Assembly: GCA_964630905.1 (NCBI GenBank)
Contig: CAZVWR010000006.1
Location: 37,441-101,440, forward strand
Source: JAGOEX01 sp964630905
GTDB taxonomy: Bacteria > UBP6 > UBA1177
Direction of reading: 5' to 3'
Length of the DNA: 64,000 bases
Position 1 is the stretch's first letter. Each line of letters begins with the position of its first letter. The translations under genes and the position numbers were made by a program. The notes under the pieces are model-generated. The model did not search any database and was not told where the DNA came from. It saw only the letters and a program-made list of their open reading frames with translations. Of this stretch, positions 54,003-62,702 are shown piece after piece.

Positions 54003-55217
54003 ATGGAAACAGGCAGACCGATGATATCTTTTTCAAAAGCATTGGAGACAGTGCTTGAAAATATTCATGGAATAAGTGTTTTTGAGGAAGTGACACTTGA
54101 AAATTGCACTGAAAGAATACTTGCTGAGAACATATATGCAGATAGAGATATTCCTCCTTTTAACAGGTCGGCGGTTGACGGTTATGCCATAAGAAATGAT
54201 GATCAGAACAAAAGACTTAAGCTTGCGGAAGTTCTTGCGGCAGGTGCTAAAGCTCAAAATATGGTCGTGAGCGGAACATGCATCAGGATAATGACAGGGG
54301 CACCATTACCTGAAGGGGCACAGAAAGTTGTCATGGTAGAATATTCAAATGAATCAGATGGATATGTGACATTTAATATTCCTGAAAAAGAGAGTAAGGG
54401 GGCAAATTTCTCCTGTCGCGGTGAAGATATGAAAAAAGGTGATCTTGCCATTGCATCAGGGACCGTCATAACTCCGGGGATCATTTCGACACTCGCTTCA
54501 CTTGGAAAATACAAGGTCAAAGTTGTTAGAAAACCATTGATAGGAATAATTGCAACCGGTGATGAGATAGTTGAACCGTGGGAATCGCCCGATGAAGAAA
54601 AAATAAGGAATTCAAACGGATGGCAGCTTATTTCTCAGATCAACAGGGCAGGAGGAGAGCCGGTTTATAAAGGAATAGTTAAAGATGATCTTGAGAAAAT
54701 AAAAAATGTTGTTGATGAAGCCTCATCAGAATGCGACATGGTCCTTGTTACAGGCGGAGTCAGCATGGGGGATTACGATTTGGCAGGAAAAGCACTCAGG
54801 AATGCCGGTTTTGAAATAAAGTTTGATTCTGTCGCAGTTAAGCCGGGAAAACCATTGACCCTTGCAGTAAGAGACGGATCAAATGGGAAAAAAGATGTTG
54901 TTCTCGGTCTTCCGGGGAACCCGTTTTCAGTTTTTGTAATGTTTGAGGTGGTGGCAAGACCGTGTATCGAAAAAATGACAGGATTTGACTTGCAGGAAAA
55001 TGCGACAGCTCCTCTATCCGATGATTTCAACCGCAGAAAAGGTGAAAGAGATGAATGGGTTCCGGCAAAAATGGAAAGTGACGGTTCATTGATGCCGCTC
55101 AAATATCATGGTTCAGGTCATTTTCACATACTTTCAAAGGCAGATGCCATTTTCAGAATAGATTCAGGAATACTTTCATTAAAAAAAGGTGAGAAAGTTA
55201 ATGTTAGACGGATTTGA
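54003..55217 (+). CDS. moeA: Molybdopterin molybdenumtransferase
   Basis: A 404-residue enzyme that inserts Mo or W into adenylated molybdopterin. Features: PPFNRSAVDGYAIR, GTCIRIMTGAPLPEGA, GEDMKKGD, VTGGVSMGDYDLAGKAL, KPGKPLTLAV and LGLPGNPFSVFV. GGAGG lies 7 bases before the ATG at 54003 (1 base before the one at 53997). Overlaps moaA by 17 bases. Confidence 0.95.
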   Translation: METGRPMISFSKALETVLENIHGISVFEEVTLENCTERILAENIYADRDIPPFNRSAVDGYAIRNDDQNKRLKLAEVLAAGAKAQNMVVSGTCIRIMTGAPLPEGAQKVVMVEYSNESDGYVTFNIPEKESKGANFSCRGEDMKKGDLAIASGTVITPGIISTLASLGKYKVKVVRKPLIGIIATGDEIVEPWESPDEEKIRNSNGWQLISQINRAGGEPVYKGIVKDDLEKIKNVVDEASSECDMVLVTGGVSMGDYDLAGKALRNAGFEIKFDSVAVKPGKPLTLAVRDGSNGKKDVVLGLPGNPFSVFVMFEVVARPCIEKMTGFDLQENATAPLSDDFNRRKGERDEWVPAKMESDGSLMPLKYHGSGHFHILSKADAIFRIDSGILSLKKGEKVNVRRI

Positions 55218-56001
55218 AAGAAATATCAGTTACTTAAGGGTTTCTGTTACAGACAGATGCAACCTCAGATGCAGATACTGCATGCCGGAAGAAGGGGTGA
55301 GGCTCATGAAACATGAGGAGATCCTTTCTTTTGATGAAATAGTGGAAGTAGTTGAAACGGCAGTTGATCTCGGGATAGATAAAGTGAGAATAACAGGAGG
55401 AGAGCCTCTTGTGAGAAAAGGGATCGTTACTCTTGTCGAAAAGATTTCTCAGATAGAAGGAGTAAGGGATTTCGGTCTTACTACGAACGGGATACTGCTT
55501 GAAGAATTTGCTCTGCCGCTTAAAAATGCCGGGATCCACAGATTAAATATCAGTCTTGACACTATGGATCCAGCCGAATTTGCCTATATAACCCGAGGAG
55601 GGGATATAAGCGCTGTTTTCAAAGGTATTGAAACCGCAGTAAGAGCAGGTTTTGACAATATAAAGCTGAACACGGTCATTGATTCATCCCCTGATGAAGA
55701 AAATGCAAGAGGTGTTTCAGAGTTCGCAAAAAAGAACGGTTTCCAGATAAGATTTATACGCAAAATGGACCTTGAAAAAGGGACATTCTGGGAGGTTACA
55801 GGCGGAGAAGGAGGAAAATGCGGTACTTGCAACCGGCTTAGGATTTCGGCTAACGGTACGGTAACTCCCTGTCTTTTCAGCGATAAAGGTTTTAATGTCA
55901 GGGAATTTGGAATAAAAGAGGCATTTATTCAGGCAATAAACTCCAAACCGGAAAAAGGGGTGATGAGCAGAACGCATAAATTTTATAATATCGGAGGGTA
56001 G
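55201..56001 (+). CDS. moaA: GTP 3',8-cyclase, short form
   Basis: Radical SAM enzyme for the first step of molybdopterin synthesis (266 residues). The N-terminal cluster CNLRCRYC, RITGGEPLVRKG, TTNGILL and NISLDTMD are standard, and the C-terminal cluster CGTCNRLRISANGTVTPC is complete. The part between IRFIRKMD and the second cluster is only about 20 residues (GTFWEVTGGEGGK), some 50 fewer than in E. coli MoaA, and the protein ends HKFYNIGG, keeping the terminal Gly-Gly. Similar short forms exist elsewhere, I believe. ATG at 55201 preferred. Confidence 0.9.
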   Translation: MLDGFERNISYLRVSVTDRCNLRCRYCMPEEGVRLMKHEEILSFDEIVEVVETAVDLGIDKVRITGGEPLVRKGIVTLVEKISQIEGVRDFGLTTNGILLEEFALPLKNAGIHRLNISLDTMDPAEFAYITRGGDISAVFKGIETAVRAGFDNIKLNTVIDSSPDEENARGVSEFAKKNGFQIRFIRKMDLEKGTFWEVTGGEGGKCGTCNRLRISANGTVTPCLFSDKGFNVREFGIKEAFIQAINSKPEKGVMSRTHKFYNIGG

Positions 56002-56002
56002 T

Positions 56003-56461
56003 TTGACACTTAAGAAACTGACACATGTTGATTCAAGAGGAAAAGCAAAAATGGTTGATGTCGCAGACAAGCCCGACCAGTTGAGAACCGCAGTGGCGGA
56101 AGGGTTTATAGCGTTAAAACCGGAAACAGCTGAGATGATCCGGAAAAATATCATGAAAAAAGGGGATGTTCTTACTGTTGCACAAATCGCAGGTATTCAG
56201 TCGGCAAAATTGACACATCAGATAATTCCGCTGTGTCATCCGCTTTTAATAACTTCAATTGATGTAGATCTTTCGTTGAGCGATAACGGTGTGAAAGCTG
56301 TGTCAACTGTAAAGTGCATCGGAAAGACCGGGATTGAAATGGAGGCGTTAAGTGCTGTAAACGGAGCGCTGCTGGGCGTTTATGATATGTGCAAAGCAGT
56401 TGATAAGACGATGGTCATAAAAGAAATTAAATTGGTCAGTAAAAAAAAGGAGGACCTGTAA
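56003..56461 (+). CDS. moaC: Cyclic pyranopterin monophosphate synthase
   Basis: Forms cPMP from the MoaA product (152 residues). Signature parts: LTHVDSRGKAKMVDV, GDVLTVAQIAGIQSAKLTHQ, IPLCHPLLIT, GIEMEALSAVNGALLGVYDM and the catalytic-lysine region CKAVDK. TTG start behind GGAGG, immediately after moaA. Confidence 0.96.
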   Translation: MTLKKLTHVDSRGKAKMVDVADKPDQLRTAVAEGFIALKPETAEMIRKNIMKKGDVLTVAQIAGIQSAKLTHQIIPLCHPLLITSIDVDLSLSDNGVKAVSTVKCIGKTGIEMEALSAVNGALLGVYDMCKAVDKTMVIKEIKLVSKKKEDL

Positions 56462-56462
56462 A

Positions 56463-57386
56463 ATGGGAATTATCAGGTCGATAAACATTTCTGAAAAAAA
56501 AGGGACCGAAAAGAAAGAAATCCCTTCATGCAGGGTGACACTGACAGGTCTTGAAAATGATGCTCATGCCGGAAAATGGCACAGACAGGTGAGCATTCTG
56601 GGGGCTGATTCCATTGATAATTTTGCACAATCTGCCGATATTGATCTTGATCCCGGTGCTTTCGGTGAAAATATCGTTATTGAAGGGATAGATCTTTCAA
56701 AAGTGTCAATTCTTGACAGATTTCTGATGGGTGATGTCGAACTTGAAGTGACCCAGATAGGAAAAAAGTGTCATGGCGATGCATGTTCCATATTCAGAAG
56801 AACGGGCGAGTGCATAATGCCGAAAGTCGGTCTTTTTACAAGGGTCATAAAAGAAGGAGATATTTATAAAGGTCAGAGTGTTGAACTTGTGGAAAGAAAG
56901 CTGAGATTTCACATAATAACTCTTTCTGACAGAGCTTCTGCCGGAGAATATCCCGATGAGAGCGGTCCAATGATCGAAAAAATGGTGACAGAATATTTTT
57001 CAAACCTCAGATGGCATCTCCAGATTGAAAAGAGCATCATTCCTGATGAATCCGAACTTTTAAAGATGATGCTCATTAAAGATAAAGAGGATCAGATCGA
57101 CTTTGTTATTACGACAGGCGGAACAGGAATAGGACCCAGAGATATAACCCCGGAAGTTGTTGTTTCCCTTGCGGACATGACGATCCCCGGCATTATGGAC
57201 CATATCCGGCTTGTTTACGGCAAAGATCATCCATCTGCACTGATTTCCCGTTCTGTTGCGGCAGTGATGGGAAAAACGATTGTGTTCACCCTTCCCGGAA
57301 GCGTAAAAGCTGTCAGAGAATACACGCAGGAACTTCAGAAAAATTTTGAGCACCTCATATTAATGCTTCACGGAATAGGTCATTAG
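56463..57386 (+). CDS. MOSC-MogA fusion
   Basis: A 307-residue two-domain protein. Residues 1-145 form a MOSC domain (sulfur-carrier fold linked to Moco sulfuration; GKKCHGDACSIFRRTGECIMP with conserved Cys). Residues 148-307 form a MogA/MoaB-like molybdopterin adenylyltransferase (ITLSDRASAGEYPDESG, FVITTGGTGIGPRDITPE, LPGSVKAVREY). One chain may adenylate molybdopterin for MoeA and bind sulfur or sulfurated cofactor, as FDH-type enzymes need. Confidence 0.9.
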   Translation: MGIIRSINISEKKGTEKKEIPSCRVTLTGLENDAHAGKWHRQVSILGADSIDNFAQSADIDLDPGAFGENIVIEGIDLSKVSILDRFLMGDVELEVTQIGKKCHGDACSIFRRTGECIMPKVGLFTRVIKEGDIYKGQSVELVERKLRFHIITLSDRASAGEYPDESGPMIEKMVTEYFSNLRWHLQIEKSIIPDESELLKMMLIKDKEDQIDFVITTGGTGIGPRDITPEVVVSLADMTIPGIMDHIRLVYGKDHPSALISRSVAAVMGKTIVFTLPGSVKAVREYTQELQKNFEHLILMLHGIGH

Positions 57387-57586
57387 AAAAAACAGCGGCA
57401 GAGATCACTTTCCCTCTAGACCACAAAAACAACCATAGATGACAAGATGTATAAAAAAAATAAGTAATGAAAAAAATATTAAAAAAATGTTGAAAGAGTT
57501 GGAAATTTTATATATACAAATACAACTGGCTGTTTTTTCTTGAGATTAGGTCATATTGAATTGTTATTAGAGATTAGGAGGAGTTA
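57387..57586. other. Intergenic region before the hydrogenase operon
   Basis: An AT-rich 200-base stretch separating the cofactor genes from hydC. It should contain the hyd promoter, but no convincing -35/-10 pair, sigma-54 site or terminator was recognised. TTAGGAGGAG just before the ATG is a strong ribosome site. Confidence 0.5.
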
Positions 57587-58048
57587 ATGAGCGTTAATGT
57601 TGAAAGAATTCGCGAGATTTTCGCGGATTATGTTGCTGAAAAGGGGAATTTCATGGTATTGCTGCATGAAGTGCAGAAAGCATGCGGCAACTGGCTTCCT
57701 GAAGAAGCATTGAAAGAAGTTGCGAGACTTAGCGGAAAACCGCTTAACAAGGTTTACGGTTTTGTCTCTTTTTATTCAATGTTTTCCACACATCCGCGTG
57801 GAAAACATATCATCAGGGTTTGCAAGGACGGTCCTTGTGCAGTAAAAGGTTCCATAATGCTTGCTGAACTTCTGATGAAAGAGCTTGATGTTGATGTTGA
57901 TGAAACAACCGAAGACGGAAAGTTCACACTTGAGCAGACCGCCTGTATCGGAACATGCACTGCCGCTCCGGCAATGATGATCGATGATGAGGTTTACGGG
58001 AATGTCACTCCTGAATCTCTGAACACAATACTGAAAAAGTACAGATAA
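57587..58048 (+). CDS. hydC: Hydrogenase subunit HydC (NuoE-like)
   Basis: A 153-residue thioredoxin-like [2Fe-2S] protein. All four ligands are present: Cys79 and Cys84 in VCKDGPC, Cys120 and Cys124 in ACIGTC. Compare the degenerate NuoE part of the fusion at 42845. It passes electrons between HydB and HydA in a trimeric [FeFe] hydrogenase. Confidence 0.92.
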   Translation: MSVNVERIREIFADYVAEKGNFMVLLHEVQKACGNWLPEEALKEVARLSGKPLNKVYGFVSFYSMFSTHPRGKHIIRVCKDGPCAVKGSIMLAELLMKELDVDVDETTEDGKFTLEQTACIGTCTAAPAMMIDDEVYGNVTPESLNTILKKYR

Positions 58049-58058
58049 GGAGGATAAT

Positions 58059-59315
58059 ATGAAATTTAACACAAAAATCCTTTCAACCGATAATGTTCTT
58101 TTAAAAAACATCGGTTCAATAGATCCTTTGAAAATCGACGATTACATTGCAGCCGGCGGATATGAAGCACTTAAAAAAGCCGTAAAAATGGACAGAAAGG
58201 AGATCATTGATGTTGTAAGTGATTCAGGTCTTCGCGGTAGAGGCGGAGCAAATTTCCCGACAGGGAGAAAATGGCTTTTCACCTATAATGCAAATGCCGA
58301 TCAGAAATATCTTATCATCAATGCAGACGAAGGCGAGCCGGGAACCATAAAGGACAGAATACTCATGGAAGGCGACCCGCATCAGATCATTGAAGGGATG
58401 GTGATTGCAGCTTACGCTATCGGTGCTACAAAAGGTTTTATCTATATCAGAGGTGAATACTGCGATTCAGTTAAAACAATGAATGCCGCAATAAAACAGG
58501 CGACTGAAAAAGGGATGCTCGGCAAAAACATCCTTAACAGCGGATTTGATTTTGAGATGAGCGTTGCAATGGGTGGCGGAGCATATATCTGCGGTGAAGA
58601 GACGGCTCTCATTGATTCAATGGAAGGAAAAAGAGGCGAACCGAGACTTAAACCGCCTTATCCTCCTGTGGAAGGTCTTTTCGGGAAACCGACAATAGTC
58701 AACAATGTAGAAACTATAGCTAATGTTCCTCACATAATTGCAAAGGGAGGCGAATGGTTCAGATCTCTTGGCGCTTCATGCAGTCCGGGAACAAAGCTTT
58801 TCATGCTTTCCGGCGATATTAATGAGCCTGGAATAGTTGAAACCCCGATAGACCTTTCTTTTGATGAAGTGATTCAAAAGTTTGGAAAAGGAGTAACCGG
58901 TGGAAAAGTAAAGTTTGCACAGATCGGCGGCAGTTCTGGGAACATATTCACTCCTGAAATGCTTAAAAAAGTATGGACGTATGAAAGATGCTGCGAATTC
59001 AAGGTAAGTTACGGAACAGGTTCAATATTCGTCTGCAATGAAGAGAGGGGAGTTGTTGATCATCTTCTCACTGTTGCTGAATTCTTTGAGCATGAGTCCT
59101 GCGGAAAATGTACTCCATGCAGAGAAGGGACGCACAGAGTCAGAGAGATACTTGAAAAATTCGCTTACGGCGAAGGAACTGTGAGTGATCTTGAACTGCT
59201 TAAAGAGCTTTGTCTTGTCATGAAGAGAAGTCCTATCTGCGGTCTTGGACAGGCTTGTATAAACCCTGTTCTTGACGCGATAGAATACTACAAGAATGAA
59301 ATTTTGGCTAACTGA
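58059..59315 (+). CDS. hydB: Hydrogenase diaphorase subunit HydB (NuoF-like, short form)
   Basis: A 418-residue flavoprotein: FMN motif LRGRGGANFPTGRKW, NAD motif GGGAYICGEETAL, NADEGEPGTIKDR, cluster ESCGKCTPCREG with a distal Cys in PICGLGQA. It consists of the NuoF core only. HydB of bifurcating hydrogenases (for example Thermotoga, about 620 residues) carries an extra N-terminal [2Fe-2S] domain and a C-terminal 2[4Fe-4S] domain; both are missing. This resembles the HydB of Syntrophomonas wolfei, reported to be NADH-dependent without ferredoxin. Confidence 0.92.
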   Translation: MKFNTKILSTDNVLLKNIGSIDPLKIDDYIAAGGYEALKKAVKMDRKEIIDVVSDSGLRGRGGANFPTGRKWLFTYNANADQKYLIINADEGEPGTIKDRILMEGDPHQIIEGMVIAAYAIGATKGFIYIRGEYCDSVKTMNAAIKQATEKGMLGKNILNSGFDFEMSVAMGGGAYICGEETALIDSMEGKRGEPRLKPPYPPVEGLFGKPTIVNNVETIANVPHIIAKGGEWFRSLGASCSPGTKLFMLSGDINEPGIVETPIDLSFDEVIQKFGKGVTGGKVKFAQIGGSSGNIFTPEMLKKVWTYERCCEFKVSYGTGSIFVCNEERGVVDHLLTVAEFFEHESCGKCTPCREGTHRVREILEKFAYGEGTVSDLELLKELCLVMKRSPICGLGQACINPVLDAIEYYKNEILAN

Positions 59316-59334
59316 TCAGAAAAAGGAGTAAAAA

Positions 59335-61116
59335 ATGTCAGATAAAATAAAAGTTACGATTGACGGGATCGAAGTGAGTGTTCCTGCTGATTTTACAGTG
59401 CTTCAGGCGGCTCAGCTTGCCGGTGTTGATATCCCGACACTTTGCTATCACCCGGATCTTAGAAACAGCGGAAACTGCCGTGTGTGCATCGTTGAGATCG
59501 AAGGGATGCCCCTTTTCCAGCCGTCATGTGCTTTCAAAGTTTACAGCAACATGAAAGTTAAGACGAACACACCTGAGCTTAGAAAAGCAAGAAAAATGAT
59601 AGTTGAGCTTATTGCAAGCCGTCACAACACAGATTGTCTCAGATGTGACAGCAATCTTAATTGTGAACTGCAGAAGCTTACAGATAAAATGAACATTAAG
59701 AACATCCGTTTCGAGATCCAGCCCGATTTTGAACATCCGATGGATAATTCAAATATCGTACAGAGAGATCCTTCAAAATGTGTCAACTGCGGCAGATGCA
59801 TCAGAATGTGCAACGAGATCCAGACTGTTAATGCTCTTGAATGGGCAGGTCGCGGATACCACAAAATGGCAATGACAACAATGGAAAAACCGCTTGCAGA
59901 AACTGCATGTATTTCCTGTGGTCAGTGCATAAATGTATGTCCTGTCGGTGCTCTCACTGAAAGAGATGACACAGAAATTGCGTGGTCGTTCATTGACGAT
60001 CCTGAAATTCACACAGTTGTTCAGACTGCTCCTGCTATCAGAGCGGGTCTTGGTGAAGCTTGCGGACTTGAACAGGGTCACCTGAGTGCAGGAAAAATGT
60101 TCGCAGCAATAAAGAAAGTGGGATTCGACAAAGCGATGGATACCGATTTCACAGCCGATCTTACAATTCTTGAAGAAGGGACAGAATTCTTAGGCAGAGT
60201 TACAAGAGCAGTAAAAGACGGTGCGACCGATGTTGCTTTTCCGATGTTCACATCATGTTCACCGGGCTGGATCAATTTCATGGAAACTTTCTATCCCGAA
60301 CTTCTTCCGAACCTTTCAACATGCAAGTCTCCTCAGCAGATGTTCGGTCCTCTCGCAAAGACATACTATGCTGAAAAGGCAGGAATAGACCCTTCAAAGA
60401 TCAGAGTCATCTCAATGATGCCATGTACTGCTAAAAAGCTGGAATGTGCAAGACCTGAAATGAATGCAAGCGGTTATCAGGATGTTGATGTAGTTCTTAC
60501 AACAAGAGAGTTTGCAAAAATGATCAAGACTGCAAATATCGATTTTGATAAGCTTGCTGAGATAAAGCCGGATGATCCGATGGGTATTTCTACAGGTGCG
60601 GCAGACATTTTCGCAAATACAGGCGGAGTTATGGAAGCGGCTCTTAGAACAGTTTATGAACTTGTAACAGGTGACCCGCTCACACTTAATTTCACTCCTG
60701 TCCGCGGATTGAAAGGGATCAAGGAAGCAGATATAACGATTACAAAGACTGCTCCCGGATATGAATTTCTTAAAGGTGTTACAGTAAAAGTCGCAGTTGC
60801 AAGTTCGACAGGTCTTGCAAGGAAGCTTCTTGATGCAGTTAAAGCTGGGGACAAGACTTATCATTTCGTTGAGATCATGTGCTGTCCGGGTGGTTGTATC
60901 GGTGGCGGCGGACAGGCAAAACCGACATCATGGGAGATCAAGGCAAAGAGAGCGGCTGCAATTTATAGGGAAGATGAAAGCAGAGAGCTCAGAAAATCTC
61001 ATGAAAGTCCGGCAGTTGCACAGATTTATAAAGAATTCCTCGGCAAGCCGAACAGTCATAAAGCTCACGAACTCCTTCATACTCACTACAAATCAAAATC
61101 ACATCTTGCAAAATAA
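59335..61116 (+). CDS. hydA: [FeFe] hydrogenase catalytic subunit
   Basis: A 593-residue hydrogenase making or using H2. N-terminal [2Fe-2S] domain (CYHPDLRNSGNCRVC), His/Cys cluster HNTDCLRCDSNLNCELQ, two [4Fe-4S] motifs (CVNCGRCIRMC, CISCGQCINVCP), then the H domain: L1 TSCSPGW (residues 306-312), L2 MPCTAKKLE, L3 EIMCCPGGCIGGGGQ. In L1 the residue next to the ligand Cys308 is Ser309, where many M3 enzymes have the proton-relay Cys. The order hydC-hydB-hydA and spacing point to one NADH-linked trimeric complex. Confidence 0.96.
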   Translation: MSDKIKVTIDGIEVSVPADFTVLQAAQLAGVDIPTLCYHPDLRNSGNCRVCIVEIEGMPLFQPSCAFKVYSNMKVKTNTPELRKARKMIVELIASRHNTDCLRCDSNLNCELQKLTDKMNIKNIRFEIQPDFEHPMDNSNIVQRDPSKCVNCGRCIRMCNEIQTVNALEWAGRGYHKMAMTTMEKPLAETACISCGQCINVCPVGALTERDDTEIAWSFIDDPEIHTVVQTAPAIRAGLGEACGLEQGHLSAGKMFAAIKKVGFDKAMDTDFTADLTILEEGTEFLGRVTRAVKDGATDVAFPMFTSCSPGWINFMETFYPELLPNLSTCKSPQQMFGPLAKTYYAEKAGIDPSKIRVISMMPCTAKKLECARPEMNASGYQDVDVVLTTREFAKMIKTANIDFDKLAEIKPDDPMGISTGAADIFANTGGVMEAALRTVYELVTGDPLTLNFTPVRGLKGIKEADITITKTAPGYEFLKGVTVKVAVASSTGLARKLLDAVKAGDKTYHFVEIMCCPGGCIGGGGQAKPTSWEIKAKRAAAIYREDESRELRKSHESPAVAQIYKEFLGKPNSHKAHELLHTHYKSKSHLAK

Positions 61117-61190
61117 ATCAGAAAGTGCTATCTTCAATTTAATTTAAGGCTCCTTACTTTTTATCACTTTTCTTTTTGCGGAGATCTGTT

Positions 61191-62573
61191 ATGAATACTT
61201 CTTTTATTGATCACGGAAGAATTTATGATTATCTTAAAAACACCAGTGAACCGGATTCAGCCGAACTGAATGAGATCCTTGACCGTGCAAGGGAACTCAA
61301 AGGGATAAGTTACGCCGCCGCGGAGCGGCTTCTGATGGTTGAAAAACCCGAACATCTTGAAAAGATATTTGAGACGGCAAGCTTCATTAAGAACGAGATA
61401 TACGGCTGCCGGCTTGTCCTTTTTGCGCCTCTTTATGTCAGTAACATGTGTAACAACGAGTGTCTTTACTGTGCTTTCAAGAGAAGCAACAGAGAAATAA
61501 CAAGAAGGACACTTACTCAGGAAGAGATAAGGCACGAAGTTGAAGCGCTCGTGAGTCAGGGTCACAAAAGGGTTCTGCTCGTTTCGGGTGAAGGGCTTGG
61601 CAGAAGTGCTCTTGATTACACACTTCAGGCAATTGACACGATCTATTCAACAAAAGTCGGCAAAGGTGAGATCAGAAGGATAAATGTGAACATAGCCGCT
61701 CTTGAAGTTGATGATTTCAGAAAACTTAAAGATGCAAAGATCGGTACATATCAGCTTTTTCAGGAAACTTACAACATAAACACCTATAAAAAGATGCATG
61801 TCGCAGGCCCTAAATCTGATTATGCATATCATCTGGGAGCGATGGACAGAGCGATGGAAGCTGGTATTCAGGATGTCGGTGTCGGAATCCTTTTCGGGCT
61901 TGAAGATTACCGTTTTGAAGTTATGGCGCTCCTTCAGCACATTGCCCATCTTGAAGAAAGGTTCGGTTTCGGAGTCCACACGATTTCCGTTCCCCGTCTT
62001 GAACCGGCAACGGGTTCTGACATTTCAGTCCACCCGCCGTATGACATTGATGACACTACATTCAAGAAAATAATTGCGATATTGAGGATAACCGTTCCAT
62101 ATACCGGGATAATTCTTTCCACAAGAGAGACTGCGGAAACAAGGAGAAATGCAATCGAAATGGGTATTTCGCAGATAAGTGCCGGCTCAAGGACAAATCC
62201 GGGCGGTTATTCAGACGAAAATTCTGCAGAACAGTTCTCGCTTGGCGACCACCGCTCGCTTGAAGAAGTGATTCTCGATATTGTTAAAATGGGATATGTC
62301 CCGAGTTTCTGCACCGGTTGTTACCGTCTGGGCAGAGTGGGTCAGGATTTCATGGATCTTGCAAAACCGGGGCTTATAAAACATTACTGTCTCCCGAATG
62401 CGATGACCAGTTTTTACGAGTATCTTGTCAACTATGCAAAACCGGAAACAAAATCAATGGGACGCGAGCTTATCGACAGGATGATGAATGACATTCCCAA
62501 CAGTGATTTAAGAGAAAGGACAAAAAAAGCTCTCACCGATATCGAAGCAGGCGCTACAGACCTTTACTGCTGA
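61191..62573 (+). CDS. hydG: [FeFe] hydrogenase maturase HydG
   Basis: A 460-residue radical SAM tyrosine lyase producing the CO and CN ligands of the H-cluster. The SAM cluster motif is CNNECLYCAF (C-x3-C-x2-C), and the second, C-terminal cluster site is FCTGCYRLGRVGQDF followed by HYCLPNAM (CxxC...C). Length and the GISQISAGSRTNPGGY region are characteristic and separate it from ThiH. It follows hydA after 74 bases. GGAG favours the ATG at 61191. Confidence 0.96.
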   Translation: MNTSFIDHGRIYDYLKNTSEPDSAELNEILDRARELKGISYAAAERLLMVEKPEHLEKIFETASFIKNEIYGCRLVLFAPLYVSNMCNNECLYCAFKRSNREITRRTLTQEEIRHEVEALVSQGHKRVLLVSGEGLGRSALDYTLQAIDTIYSTKVGKGEIRRINVNIAALEVDDFRKLKDAKIGTYQLFQETYNINTYKKMHVAGPKSDYAYHLGAMDRAMEAGIQDVGVGILFGLEDYRFEVMALLQHIAHLEERFGFGVHTISVPRLEPATGSDISVHPPYDIDDTTFKKIIAILRITVPYTGIILSTRETAETRRNAIEMGISQISAGSRTNPGGYSDENSAEQFSLGDHRSLEEVILDIVKMGYVPSFCTGCYRLGRVGQDFMDLAKPGLIKHYCLPNAMTSFYEYLVNYAKPETKSMGRELIDRMMNDIPNSDLRERTKKALTDIEAGATDLYC

Positions 62574-62642
62574 AAATCTCTGACATAAAAGAACATCGGT
62601 TCCGATTTTCCGAAATGTTGTTTTATGGCAACAGAAAATTAG

Positions 62643-62679
62643 TGTTGTCTCTTGACAACAGCATAATATTTGTTATAAT
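62643..62679 (+). promoter_or_regulatory. Promoter and putative operator of the HipA-like module
   Basis: TTGACA (62652-62657), a 16-base spacer and TATAAT (62674-62679), the strongest match to consensus in the window. A perfect 7-base inverted repeat TGTTGTC-TCTT-GACAACA (62643-62660) covers the -35 box. This is a plausible site for autorepression by the module's DNA-binding component. Confidence 0.65.
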
Positions 62680-62702
62680 GTCTTGAGTTTATGGAGGAAT
62701 TT

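Noticed and set aside
57387..57586. Sigma-54 promoter before hydC
   Set aside because: No TGGCAC-N5-TTGC pattern was found; only AT-rich sequence.
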